Below, in pieces: positions 7,841 through 14,712 of a DNA stretch of 64,000 nt. Both the position numbers and the translations under genes were made by a program. Location of the stretch: contig NZ_LT907978.1 in the NCBI RefSeq assembly GCF_900209925.1, positions 2,513,001 through 2,577,000 on the forward strand, in the 5' to 3' direction. Below the pieces are notes generated by a model. The model saw only the letters and a program-made list of their open reading frames with translations. It had not been told where the DNA came from and searched no databases. How positions within the stretch are numbered: the first letter of the stretch is position 1; every line of letters begins with the position of its first letter. Source of the DNA: Anaerobutyricum hallii. GTDB taxonomy: Bacteria > Bacillota > Clostridia > Lachnospirales > Lachnospiraceae.

Positions 7841-8551
7841 TTATTTATCTTCTCCTTTAATCAACGTTTCAGCAACTCGTAAGTCATATGGATAAGTGAT
7901 CTTAATGTTAAAAACTTCTCCTTCTACCAGATGTACATCCTGTCCTTTAATAACAAAAATCTTGCAGGCATCTGTAAGAATCTCTTTCTCTTCTTCTGTC
8001 AGACCTTCATAAAGCTCTTTTAACTTCTTCGCCTTGAAAGACTGTGGAGTCTGTCCCTGATACATAACAGAACGATCAGGAATATTGCTGATGACCTCGT
8101 GACCTACGCTCTCTACGATAGTATCAGAAGCAGGAATAACTGTATCACATGCACCATATTCCTGTGCATAACGAATGTTATCTTCAATAATACGATATGT
8201 CAGGAACGGACGAACGGAATCATGTGTTACAATAATCGTATCATCATCCAGACCATATTCTTTTTCAATATAACGAATAGAGTTCATGATCGTCTCATTA
8301 CGAGTAGAACCACCCTCGATTACTACAATCTTACTATCATCATTAAAGTTCTTCTTCACCAGATTCTTCGTATGGTTAATCCACTGAGAAGGACAAAGTA
8401 CGATCAGCTTCTCAAACTTACTGTTCACATAAAACTTCTCTAATGTGTGAAGAATGATCGGCTTGCCACCAACATTAAGGTACTGCTTTGGCTTCTCAAC
8501 ATTTCCCATTCTGCTGCCGATTCCTCCGGCTAAAATTACTCCAAAAACCAT
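7841..8551 (-). CDS. tarI: Ribitol-5-phosphate cytidylyltransferase (TarI; IspD family)
   Basis: This 236-residue nucleotidyltransferase joins CTP to ribitol-5-phosphate, giving CDP-ribitol for cell-surface polymers. The N-terminal CTP-binding loop reads LAGGIGSRMG (about residues 7-16) followed by KPKQYL. The central HDSVRPF and the later TPQSFK segments are IspD/TarI hallmarks. IspD (methylerythritol phosphate pathway) shares the fold, but the adjoining TarJ-type dehydrogenase argues for TarI. It is first gene of a two-gene operon. The ribosome binding site AGGAGG lies just upstream of ATG at 8551. Confidence 0.87.
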   Translation of the reverse strand: MVFGVILAGGIGSRMGNVEKPKQYLNVGGKPIILHTLEKFYVNSKFEKLIVLCPSQWINHTKNLVKKNFNDDSKIVVIEGGSTRNETIMNSIRYIEKEYGLDDDTIIVTHDSVRPFLTYRIIEDNIRYAQEYGACDTVIPASDTIVESVGHEVISNIPDRSVMYQGQTPQSFKAKKLKELYEGLTEEEKEILTDACKIFVIKGQDVHLVEGEVFNIKITYPYDLRVAETLIKGEDK

Positions 8552-8613
8552 TTGCTCCTCCTTTTGTTCAAGGGAAAAATCCCTTTTTATACATAAAGTA
8601 ATATAGCGTTATC

Positions 8614-8676
8614 AATCAAACATCTTATCGTGCAAGCACGAACGATATTTTGACCTTTTGACCCTGACATCATCAT
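8614..8676 (+). repeat. Partial copy of MITE-like family M (right end)
   Basis: It matches the last about 65 bp of the element at 4330-4546: TCAAACAYCTTATCGT, then CAAGCACGAACG, and TTTTGACCTTTTGACCCTGA. No left end is present. It occupies the gap between tarI and the HD protein, where no gene is seen. Confidence 0.65.
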
Positions 8677-8787
8677 ATACCAGATTAGGGTATCATGTCA
8701 ATTAAATTACTTTTTTAACATTGTCGGTTATTTCTTTATAATTCAGGAATATCTCTATATCTGGATTGCCTGTTATTTTTGAATTTC

Positions 8788-9294
8788 CTAAGACCTTCTT
8801 TCCGTTAAAAATAACGTCTCAAGATACTTCATTCCTGTTTTTGTTTTAAAAATGTTTTCCCTCACTTTTTCGGCTGTTTCTCTGCTGCTTCCGTCTTCGA
8901 ATAGATTTACTAAGAAGTCGGCTTCCACAAGAATCTGATAATCCTCTCCTTCTATTCCTGTATAAGTATGGTGATGAGCGATAAGGAATAGTACCCGGTC
9001 AATGACTGCTTCGTCGTATCCAAGTGCGCATAACATTGGTTCTGCTACAGCCGGACCTTCTTTTTCCTGATATTTTCCGCCAGAACTTCCGTACTTTTTT
9101 TCACTTATTTTAATTCCGATATCATGAACAATCGCTGCGGTTCTGAGAATATGCAGCTTTTCCGACTCTAATTCTTCCGATTCACCAATTAACTTCGCAA
9201 ATTCATACACTTTTAAAAAGTGCTGCACTCTCTTCGGATCTCCTGCATAATATTCCATCATCTTTTCGATTAGTTTTCTGTCTTGTTTATTCAT
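8788..9294 (-). CDS. HD domain phosphohydrolase-like protein
   Basis: This 168-residue protein has an HD metal-binding domain: H in VQHFLKVYEFA, HD in AAIVHDIGI, a paired HH in LIAHHHTYTG and D in ILVEADFLV. This order (H...HD...H...D) is that of small HD hydrolases of the uncharacterised phosphohydrolase type. A substrate such as a nucleotide or ppGpp is not predictable. The ATG at 9294 is preferred over the longer frame because AGGGAGG lies about 10 nt upstream. It stands alone between repeats. Confidence 0.8.
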   Translation of the reverse strand: MNKQDRKLIEKMMEYYAGDPKRVQHFLKVYEFAKLIGESEELESEKLHILRTAAIVHDIGIKISEKKYGSSGGKYQEKEGPAVAEPMLCALGYDEAVIDRVLFLIAHHHTYTGIEGEDYQILVEADFLVNLFEDGSSRETAEKVRENIFKTKTGMKYLETLFLTERRS

Positions 9295-9474
9295 TATATT
9301 ATGTCCTCCCTGGGCTGTAAAACCAACCTTCATCATTTGCATCATATTGATCGCATTTTCCTGATAATCTAAAACATTGATAAAGTAATTTTAACATGAA
9401 ATTTTTCTATCGTAAAATGTATATTTTTCATCATGGTCTCACATCTTAACTATTGATTCGGTTTCAGTAACAAT

Positions 9475-9530
9475 ATGTACTCACGAAATCAAACACAAAA
9501 GCAAGTGCAAGAAAGACTCCGAGAGTACAT
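9475..9530 (+). repeat. Short palindromic element, family P, copy 1
   Basis: This 56-bp unit runs from ATGTACTCACGAA to TCCGAGAGTACAT. Its reverse complement matches the 57-bp unit at 21699-21755 along most of the length, including the inner CACAAAA and CAAG blocks. It ends 8 nt before the ribosome binding site of the DUF421 gene. Confidence 0.75.
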
Positions 9531-9551
9531 TAATTCCTTAAGGAGGTTTTC

Positions 9552-10259
9552 ATGAATATTTTATATGTTATCCTGCTTTCTGTTTTTTCTCTCATTGTTC
9601 TTTTTCTTTTAACGAAGCTCATCGGTTATCGTCAGATGTCTGAAATGAGTATGTTTGATTATATCAGCGGTATTACGATTGGTTCGATTGCCGCTGAGAT
9701 GGCAACCGCTCTTGATTCGAGTTTTTTAGAACCACTTACTGCTATGATTGTGTACGGACTTATAACCGCTCTGCTTGCTTTTATCACAAGTAAAAATATG
9801 AAAATTCGACGTTTTATTTCAGGTTCTCCATACATTTTGTTTAATGATGGACATTTATATGAAGGAAATTTTAAAAAAGGACATATCGACCTGTCCGAAT
9901 TCCTCGTGCAGTGCCGTCTGAATGGATTTTTTGATTTGAAAGAATTACAAACCGCAATTCTTGAAGAGAATGGAAGAATTAGTTTTCTTGCAAAATCCGA
10001 AAACCGCCCCGCTTGCCCTTCCGACTTAAATCTCACTCCTGAAAAAGAATGGCTGCTCCCAACTTATGTAATGGACGGAGAAATTCTTTATGAGAATCTC
10101 CTTCATTCAGGAAAGGACGAAGAATGGCTAAAAAAGCAACTTTCTTCCCATGGATGCAAACGTCTTTCTGATGTTTTCCTTGCAACAGGAAACCAGCAAA
10201 ACACCTTAAATGTTTATTTGAAAAATAATAGAAGCGGAAGCAGTGTCATAAAAGAATAG
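9552..10259 (+). CDS. DUF421 (YetF/YrbG-like) membrane protein
   Basis: This 235-residue protein matches the YetF/DUF421 family. It has two to three N-terminal membrane helices (residues about 5-70), with KLIGYRQMSEMSMFDYISGITIG between the first two, a family hallmark, and a cytoplasmic C-terminal domain with SGSPYILFNDGHLYEGN-type sequence. In Bacillus spores YetF-type proteins contribute to a germinant-related membrane complex (5AF/FigP-type association with SpoVAF); whether that holds here is inference. The ribosome binding site AAGGAGG lies 7 nt before the ATG. The P repeat lies just upstream. Confidence 0.85.
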   Translation: MNILYVILLSVFSLIVLFLLTKLIGYRQMSEMSMFDYISGITIGSIAAEMATALDSSFLEPLTAMIVYGLITALLAFITSKNMKIRRFISGSPYILFNDGHLYEGNFKKGHIDLSEFLVQCRLNGFFDLKELQTAILEENGRISFLAKSENRPACPSDLNLTPEKEWLLPTYVMDGEILYENLLHSGKDEEWLKKQLSSHGCKRLSDVFLATGNQQNTLNVYLKNNRSGSSVIKE

Positions 10260-10301
10260 AGAACTTTATACGATATTTTTGAAAGTTTTTATCATTTTTA
10301 C

Positions 10302-10330
10302 TTCACAAATTGAATCTTCTCTGTTATAAT
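10302..10330 (+). promoter_or_regulatory. Probable sigma-A promoter of the 2-oxoacid oxidoreductase operon
   Basis: TTCACA (10302-10307), a 17-bp spacer and TATAAT (10325-10330). About 210 nt of leader follow before the first ATG at 10544. Confidence 0.6.
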
Positions 10331-10335
10331 TGATT

Positions 10336-10488
10336 CGTTTCTATCATAAATCGGCATTTCTCTTGTTTTTATTTCCTTTATTTTCAGTCCGGTTTATGAT
10401 AGTACATAAATTTTATAAGAATTCATATATAAGGCTTTTTTAAACAATGATTTTTTATGCAATTACCATTGTTTATATTTTTTGCGTC
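10336..10488 (+). promoter_or_regulatory. Structured leader with two hairpins
   Basis: One hairpin is formed by CTATCATAAATCGG and CCGGTTTATGATAG (about 10340-10402). A second is AAACAATG paired with CATTGTTT followed by a T-rich run (about 10443-10483), like an intrinsic terminator. The order suggests attenuation of the operon, but I do not recognise a known riboswitch class. Confidence 0.4.
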
Positions 10489-10543
10489 TTTTTTCCGTGC
10501 ATGGCGGACATGAGTTTTTAATAGGAATACATTGGAGGTTAAC

Positions 10544-11330
10544 ATGAAAGATTTAGTTGAAATCCGTTGGCATGGACGCGGCGGTCAGGGTGCAGGCTTA
10601 CCGCATCGCAGAACATAAAGATGTTCGTCTTCCTATTATGATCTGTCAGGACGGCTTCATCACAAGCCACGCTGTAGAAAATATCGAATTATTAGAAGAC
10701 GATATTGTAAAAACTTTTGTTGGTGAATATGAACCAGAACATTACTTACTGAAAGATAACGAACCATTTGCTGTCGGTCCTTATGCCGTTACAAACTATG
10801 TTATGGAAGCAAAACGTGCTCAGATGCAGGGACTCCGTAATGCAAAACAGGTTACCCTTGATGTGGCAAAAGAATTTGAAAAAATTTCCGGACGTTCCTA
10901 CGGATTATTTGAAGAATACCGTATGGAAGATGCAGACTATGCCATGGTCATCATTGGATCTGCCGCCGGAACAGGAAAAGATACTGTAGATATGCTTCGC
11001 AAACAGGGAGTTCGTGCCGGACTTTTAAAAATCCGCCTTTTCCGTCCATTCCCTGCAGAAGAAATCGCAGAAGCCCTTAAAAATGTAAAATATCTCGCGA
11101 TCATGGATCGTACCGAAGATTACAATGGTCACTGTGGTCCTCTTGATGCAGAAATCAAATCTGCTCTTTACAACGCAGACCTTCACCCAGCTACATTAAA
11201 CTACTGCTATGGTATCGGTGGTCGTGATGTTACTGTAGAAAGCCTCGCTTCTGTTTTTGAAGATTTAAAAACTGTCGAGGAAACAGGCAAGCTCGGTGAA
11301 ACTTACCGTTATTTATCTGTCAGAGAATAG
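10544..11330 (+). pseudogene. porG-porA deletion fusion (2-oxoacid:ferredoxin oxidoreductase gamma start joined to alpha C-terminal part)
   Basis: The ATG at 10544, with ribosome binding site TTGGAGG, begins a gamma subunit (MKDLVEIRWHGRGGQGA). After GGTCAGGGTGCA the sequence jumps to the alpha subunit in another frame: QAYRIAEHKDVRLPIMICQD and on to the alpha C-terminus RYLSVRE at 11330. The gamma frame stops at 10618. What is missing is the rest of gamma, the small ferredoxin-type delta gene that normally lies between, and roughly the first 150 residues of alpha (the pyrimidine-binding half). A continuous frame from a TTG at 10557 gives 257 residues but cannot make a working alpha subunit. 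The beta gene downstream is intact. This is either a real deletion or an assembly collapse. Confidence 0.85.
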
Positions 11331-11341
11331 GGGAAACAATC

Positions 11342-12274
11342 ATGGCTTATAATTTAAAACAAACATTAAATAAAGAAGAACGTTTATCACCAGGCCATAG
11401 AATGTGTGCCGGATGTGGCGCTACCATCGCTGTACGAAATGTACTGCGCGGCCTTCACGAAGAAGACGAAGCCGTTATCACCTGTGCAACCGGATGCCTT
11501 GAAGTATCCTCCTTCATGTATCCATACACCGCATGGAAAGATTCTTTTATTCATAACGCTTTCGAAAATGCCGGAGCAACCTGCAGTGGAGTAGAAGCTG
11601 CCTATCGTGCTTTAAAGAAAAAAGGAAAAGTAAAAAACACTCATAAATTCATCACTTTCGGTGGTGACGGCGGTACATACGATATCGGATTCCAGTCTTT
11701 ATCCGGTGCAATGGAACGAAATCATGATATGGTTTATGTTTGTTACGATAACGGTGCTTACATGAACACCGGTATCCAGCGTTCCTCTGCAACTCCAATG
11801 TACGCTGATACAACAACCACACCTGTTGGTTCCGAATCTGACGGAAAAGCACAAAACAGAAAAGATCTGACTCAGGTAATCGCCGCACATAATATTCCTT
11901 ATGTTGCACAGACCACCTTTGTACAAAACTTTAAAGATCTGCACACAAAAGCAGAAAAAGCAATCTATACCGAGGGAGCCGCCTTCTTAAACGTTATGGC
12001 TCCATGCCCACGAGGCTGGCGCTACAACACCCCTGATATTCTTGAAATATGTCAGCTTGCAGTAGACACCTGCTTCTGGCCATTATTTGAAGTCATTGAC
12101 GGTAAATGGATCGTAAACTACGTTCCAAAGAAAAAGCTCCCAATCGAAGACTTCTTACGTCCACAAGGAAGATTCAAACATTTATTCAAACCTGGAAAAG
12201 AAGAATTAATCGCAAGAATCCAGGCAGAGGTTGATAGGAAATGGGAAGAACTTTTGGCAAGAGCTAACTACTAA
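11342..12274 (+). CDS. porB: 2-oxoacid:ferredoxin oxidoreductase beta subunit (PorB-like)
   Basis: This 310-residue thiamine-diphosphate-binding beta subunit belongs to pyruvate (or related 2-oxoacid):ferredoxin oxidoreductase. It shows the CAGCGATIAVRNV and ATGCLEV segments with the conserved cysteines that hold a 4Fe-4S cluster, and the thiamine motif GGDGGTYDIGFQS...N (about residues 108-140). A later Cys lies in APCPRGW. It starts 11 nt after the truncated alpha frame, so it was the last gene of a gamma-delta-alpha-beta operon. With alpha truncated it has no complete partner in the window; catalysis needs alpha for thiamine binding. It is followed at 20 nt by hairpin H4. Confidence 0.9.
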   Translation: MAYNLKQTLNKEERLSPGHRMCAGCGATIAVRNVLRGLHEEDEAVITCATGCLEVSSFMYPYTAWKDSFIHNAFENAGATCSGVEAAYRALKKKGKVKNTHKFITFGGDGGTYDIGFQSLSGAMERNHDMVYVCYDNGAYMNTGIQRSSATPMYADTTTTPVGSESDGKAQNRKDLTQVIAAHNIPYVAQTTFVQNFKDLHTKAEKAIYTEGAAFLNVMAPCPRGWRYNTPDILEICQLAVDTCFWPLFEVIDGKWIVNYVPKKKLPIEDFLRPQGRFKHLFKPGKEELIARIQAEVDRKWEELLARANY

Positions 12275-12294
12275 TTTGTAGATTTGGTGTAGAC

Positions 12295-12411
12295 GAAAAA
12301 AGAAAAAACACTCTATCCCATCTGCTCTGTAGTCGCTGTATTTAAGATGCTCATCCGCATCTTAAACACGCTCCGAAGCCGCATCTGGGATAGAGTGTTT
12401 TTTCTTTTTTC
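12295..12411 (+). repeat. Long palindromic repeat, family H copy 4
   Basis: It has the standard H layout with private stem AACACTC matched by GAGTGTT and invariant TATCCCA/TGGGATA. It begins 20 nt after the porB stop. The flanks add an outer imperfect inverted repeat (CTAATTTGTAGATTT against AAATCTACAGTTAG). The likely role as porB terminator is inferred. Confidence 0.9.
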
Positions 12412-12562
12412 TGACTATCTAAATCTACAGTTAGTAAGAATGGGGATTCTAGGTTTCTGGATAATCCCCTCTTCCCATCAGACTCCAATACCAATTCCCA
12501 TCTGGAGCCAAAGAACAGAAAAGCAGAAATTTTATATTAAATAGAATGTGATGTCGGAGCAA

Positions 12563-12594
12563 ATAAAAATGCCGAACAGGCATTTTCTATGAAG
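12563..12594 (-). terminator. Intrinsic terminator of the 53-residue gene
   Basis: On the minus strand AATGCC, loop TGTTC, GGCATT is followed by TTTATTT. It sits inside a wider inverted repeat, AAATAGAATGTGA (about 12539) against TCACATTCTATTTA (about 12604). Confidence 0.7.
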
Positions 12595-12614
12595 TGACTA
12601 TCTTCACATTCTAT

Positions 12615-12776
12615 TTAATCCTGAAGACTTGCTTCTATATCTGCAATCTCTTCTAAATATTCTTTTTCGAGTCTTTTGTAATCTCCTTCTCTCAGTACTT
12701 CCAGTTTATTTTTCAGATAAGTAAGCTGCTTTCTCAATTCATGTTTAAATTGCACATCTGTTGGCATTTCAACCAT
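12615..12776 (-). CDS. Small 53-residue helical protein
   Basis: The frame encodes a 53-residue, charged, probably all-helical or coiled-coil protein beginning MVEMPTDVQFKHELRKQLTY. It has a full transcription unit of its own: promoter at 12809-12837, ribosome binding site (AAGGCGG for the first ATG, or AAAGGATGG for a second ATG three codons in), and a terminator. It has length similar to Spo0E-type regulators but lacks their SQELD motif, so I do not assign it. Function unknown. Confidence 0.65.
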   Translation of the reverse strand: MVEMPTDVQFKHELRKQLTYLKNKLEVLREGDYKRLEKEYLEEIADIEASLQD

Positions 12777-12808
12777 CCTTTCACCGCCTTCCAATTATTT
12801 TTACTATA

Positions 12809-12837
12809 ATTATAGCGGATTTAAAATACTCTGTAAA
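12809..12837 (-). promoter_or_regulatory. Sigma-A promoter of the 53-residue gene
   Basis: On the minus strand: TTTACA (12837-12832), a 17-bp spacer and TATAAT (12814-12809), about 33 nt before the start codon. Confidence 0.65.
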
Positions 12838-12993
12838 CTTCTTACTGAAACTTTTATAAGCCCAATCCTTAATTTACATTATATTCCAGTCTCTGTATTT
12901 TGTCAATATTTGTATTCAAAGTGCATTTAGAACTATTTTCATTTTTCAAATCCCATCTCATATTTCCATAGTAAACTCTGATAATATATAAAA

Positions 12994-13062
12994 AATACTT
13001 TCTATAAGATACACGTTACAACTTATAAATGCTTTCTGCAAGATGTGCGTTACAATTTGTAG
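12994..13062. repeat. Two tandem 34-bp imperfect units
   Basis: AATACTTTCTATAAGATACA... is repeated 34 bp later as AATGCTTTCTGCAAGATGTG..., both ending in CGTTACAA and a TTATA/TTGTA. No gene lies here; 12840-13330 otherwise shows nothing I can assign. Confidence 0.5.
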
Positions 13063-13330
13063 GAATTCTTTTTCAGACACGCTCTAGTATAGCATCCATT
13101 TAGTAATAATAGTTTACGGATAGTCATTTGGCAGTTCACAATAAAAGATGCATAAATGAATGTGACTAGGCTATGTCCAACCGTACTTTAGAAACTAGAT
13201 GGATGGAACACTAGCTATTCATTCTTTATGTCAGTCCTTCGAAAATCAACTCCGCAGAAAGTATCAACCTTCTGGTAATTTCCCGAATCCCCCAACATTA
13301 AATAGTAATTTCATCCCCAGCCCAAAAACA

Positions 13331-13457
13331 GCTCACGAAGAGAGAAGGCATCCTATATTTGTGGCCTTAGAACGAGGATTAAATGTAAACGTTTAAGCGA
13401 ACATTTAACCCGCAGTGATAGAGTCACAAATATAGGATGCCTTCTCTCTTCGTGAGC
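13331..13457. repeat. Long hairpin with perfect 33-bp arms (family G)
   Basis: 13331-13363 and 13425-13457 are exact reverse complements (GCTCACGAAGAGAGAAGG... outward). Between them an asymmetric region encloses an inner stem, ATTAAATGT against ACATTTAA. The design (long outer stem, bulge, inner stem, loop) mirrors the H family but the sequence is unrelated. It lies 22 nt beyond the yqeY stop. Confidence 0.8.
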
Positions 13458-13478
13458 GTCTCCCTTGCCTGCGGCAAA

Positions 13479-13925
13479 TTACTTCAACATTGAAGCAACC
13501 ATCTGGTTTACAAGCTTACCATCAGCCTTACCTTTTACCTTCGGCATGAGGTCTTTCATAATCTTACCTCTGTCTTTACCAGTTGGTTCTGTAATTCCAA
13601 GTTCATCAAGTACAGACTGTATCGTTGCCTTAATTTCGTCTTCACTCATCTGCTTTGGAGCAAATTCTTCATAAACAGCAATTCTCAGTTTACACTGGTC
13701 GATAATATCTGTACGGTCTGCCGGAGACATCTCCATCGTATCTTTGCACTGTTTGATTTCTTTTGCAATAATACTATTCTCTTCTGCCTCTGTTAAATCT
13801 TCTCTCTTATCAATTGCCTTTGCCTTTAAAGCACCAAGAAGCATGGATAATGCATCTTTTCTTTCTTTATCTTTTGCTTTCATTGCTGCGTACATTGCGG
13901 TACGGACTTCTTCGATTTTACTCAA
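13479..13925 (-). CDS. yqeY: GatB/YqeY domain protein
   Basis: This 148-residue protein is the same length as Bacillus subtilis YqeY. It is helical with the C-terminal GatB/YqeY tail signature (GKIMKDLMPKVKGKADGKLVNQMVA). Related domains bind tRNA in the GatB amidotransferase; the stand-alone protein is thought to be tRNA-associated, function not settled. The TTG at 13925 is chosen because GAAGGG lies 7 nt upstream and the length then fits the family; an in-frame TTG 18 nt earlier has no ribosome binding site. It is transcribed alone. Confidence 0.87.
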   Translation of the reverse strand: MSKIEEVRTAMYAAMKAKDKERKDALSMLLGALKAKAIDKREDLTEAEENSIIAKEIKQCKDTMEMSPADRTDIIDQCKLRIAVYEEFAPKQMSEDEIKATIQSVLDELGITEPTGKDRGKIMKDLMPKVKGKADGKLVNQMVASMLK

Positions 13926-14039
13926 CTTAAACCCTTCTTTCAAATAGTATAATCGTTATTCAAATAAAACTCTACTACTATTTCCAACCAAAATCAAGGG
14001 GGAATTCTTCAAATACTAATTTGTAGATTTCGTGTAGAC

Positions 14040-14156
14040 GAAAAAAGAAACAATACCATATCCCATCTGCTCTGTAGTCGCTGTGTTTAAAATGCTCGTT
14101 CGCATCTTAAACACGCTCCGAAGCCGCATCTGGGATATGGTATTGTTTCTTTTTTC
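14040..14156 (+). repeat. Long palindromic repeat, family H copy 5
   Basis: Private stem AATACCA is matched by TGGTATT; invariant parts are as in the other copies except one base in the inner stem (AAAATGC against GCATCTT). A TAA lies 20 nt upstream (14017-14019), the family's constant offset, although no complete gene ends there. The right flank (about 14187-14232) is similar to 62198-62250. Confidence 0.9.
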
Positions 14157-14333
14157 TGACTATACAAAACTTACAGTTAGTGAGAATTAGTATTTTTGTT
14201 TGAGGAAAACATGGGGTTTCTCCAAAAGTCTATGGATTTCGTTAGAATGAATATCTCCAGAAGAGGATACTTTCTTACTCGATTGTATAAAAATTATATC
14301 AGATGTGAGATGATTCCCACCTCTGTCTCCTAC

Positions 14334-14712
14334 CTTCTGGAGAATTTTTTCTCTGGTTAACTCTCATAATCTTCTGGAGAATCCCCTTCTCTTTCCAACA
14401 GAAATAACTAATTCGCTATTTGTTGTTAAACTATCAGCCGCTGAAATAAAATTTTATGCTGAATTGTAGGAAAACTATGGTAAAGCAAAAAGAATTGTTA
14501 TAAGTATTGCATTTTGTGACTTTGCGCTGTGGAATTTTGACTCTGAAAACTTCGGACTCATTTTTCCGAAGTTTTCGTTTTTTGAGGCAAAATGAAGCGT
14601 TTAGCGCAACGGAACAAAATCTAACTTATAACCATTCTTTTTTCTTAGAAGACCCCGTACAAGTCAGCTCAATATCTTCTACTAAAGCGGCGTCTGTGTC
14701 CCCAGCAAATTA
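14334..14712 (-). repeat. Large palindromic repeat, family R copy A (abuts leuS stop)
   Basis: It is homologous to 62361-62749. Core stems include AAAAGAATTGTTATAAGT against ACTTATAACCATTCTTTT (about 14488-14646), ATTTTGT/ACAAAAT, TTGCGC/GCGCAA and an apical hairpin GAAAACTTCGG/CCGAAGTTTTC. Outer inverted ends are GCTGAATTGTA and TACAAGTCAGC. Reading in the sense of leuS, it starts within a few bases of the leuS stop codon. No coding frame. Function unknown. Confidence 0.85.

Noticed and set aside
10557-11330. A 257-residue oxidoreductase alpha subunit as a real short gene
   Set aside because: It lacks the N-terminal half needed for cofactor binding and begins inside the gamma coding sequence in another frame; a deletion product is the simpler reading.
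12347-12544. Frame translated through H repeat 4 (similar peptides appear at 4037 and 2225)
   Set aside because: Peptides such as LNTLRSRIWDR recur only because they are read through the same palindrome; no ribosome binding site and no protein family.
12994-13062. CRISPR-like array
   Set aside because: Only two imperfect adjacent units, no spacers and no cas genes.
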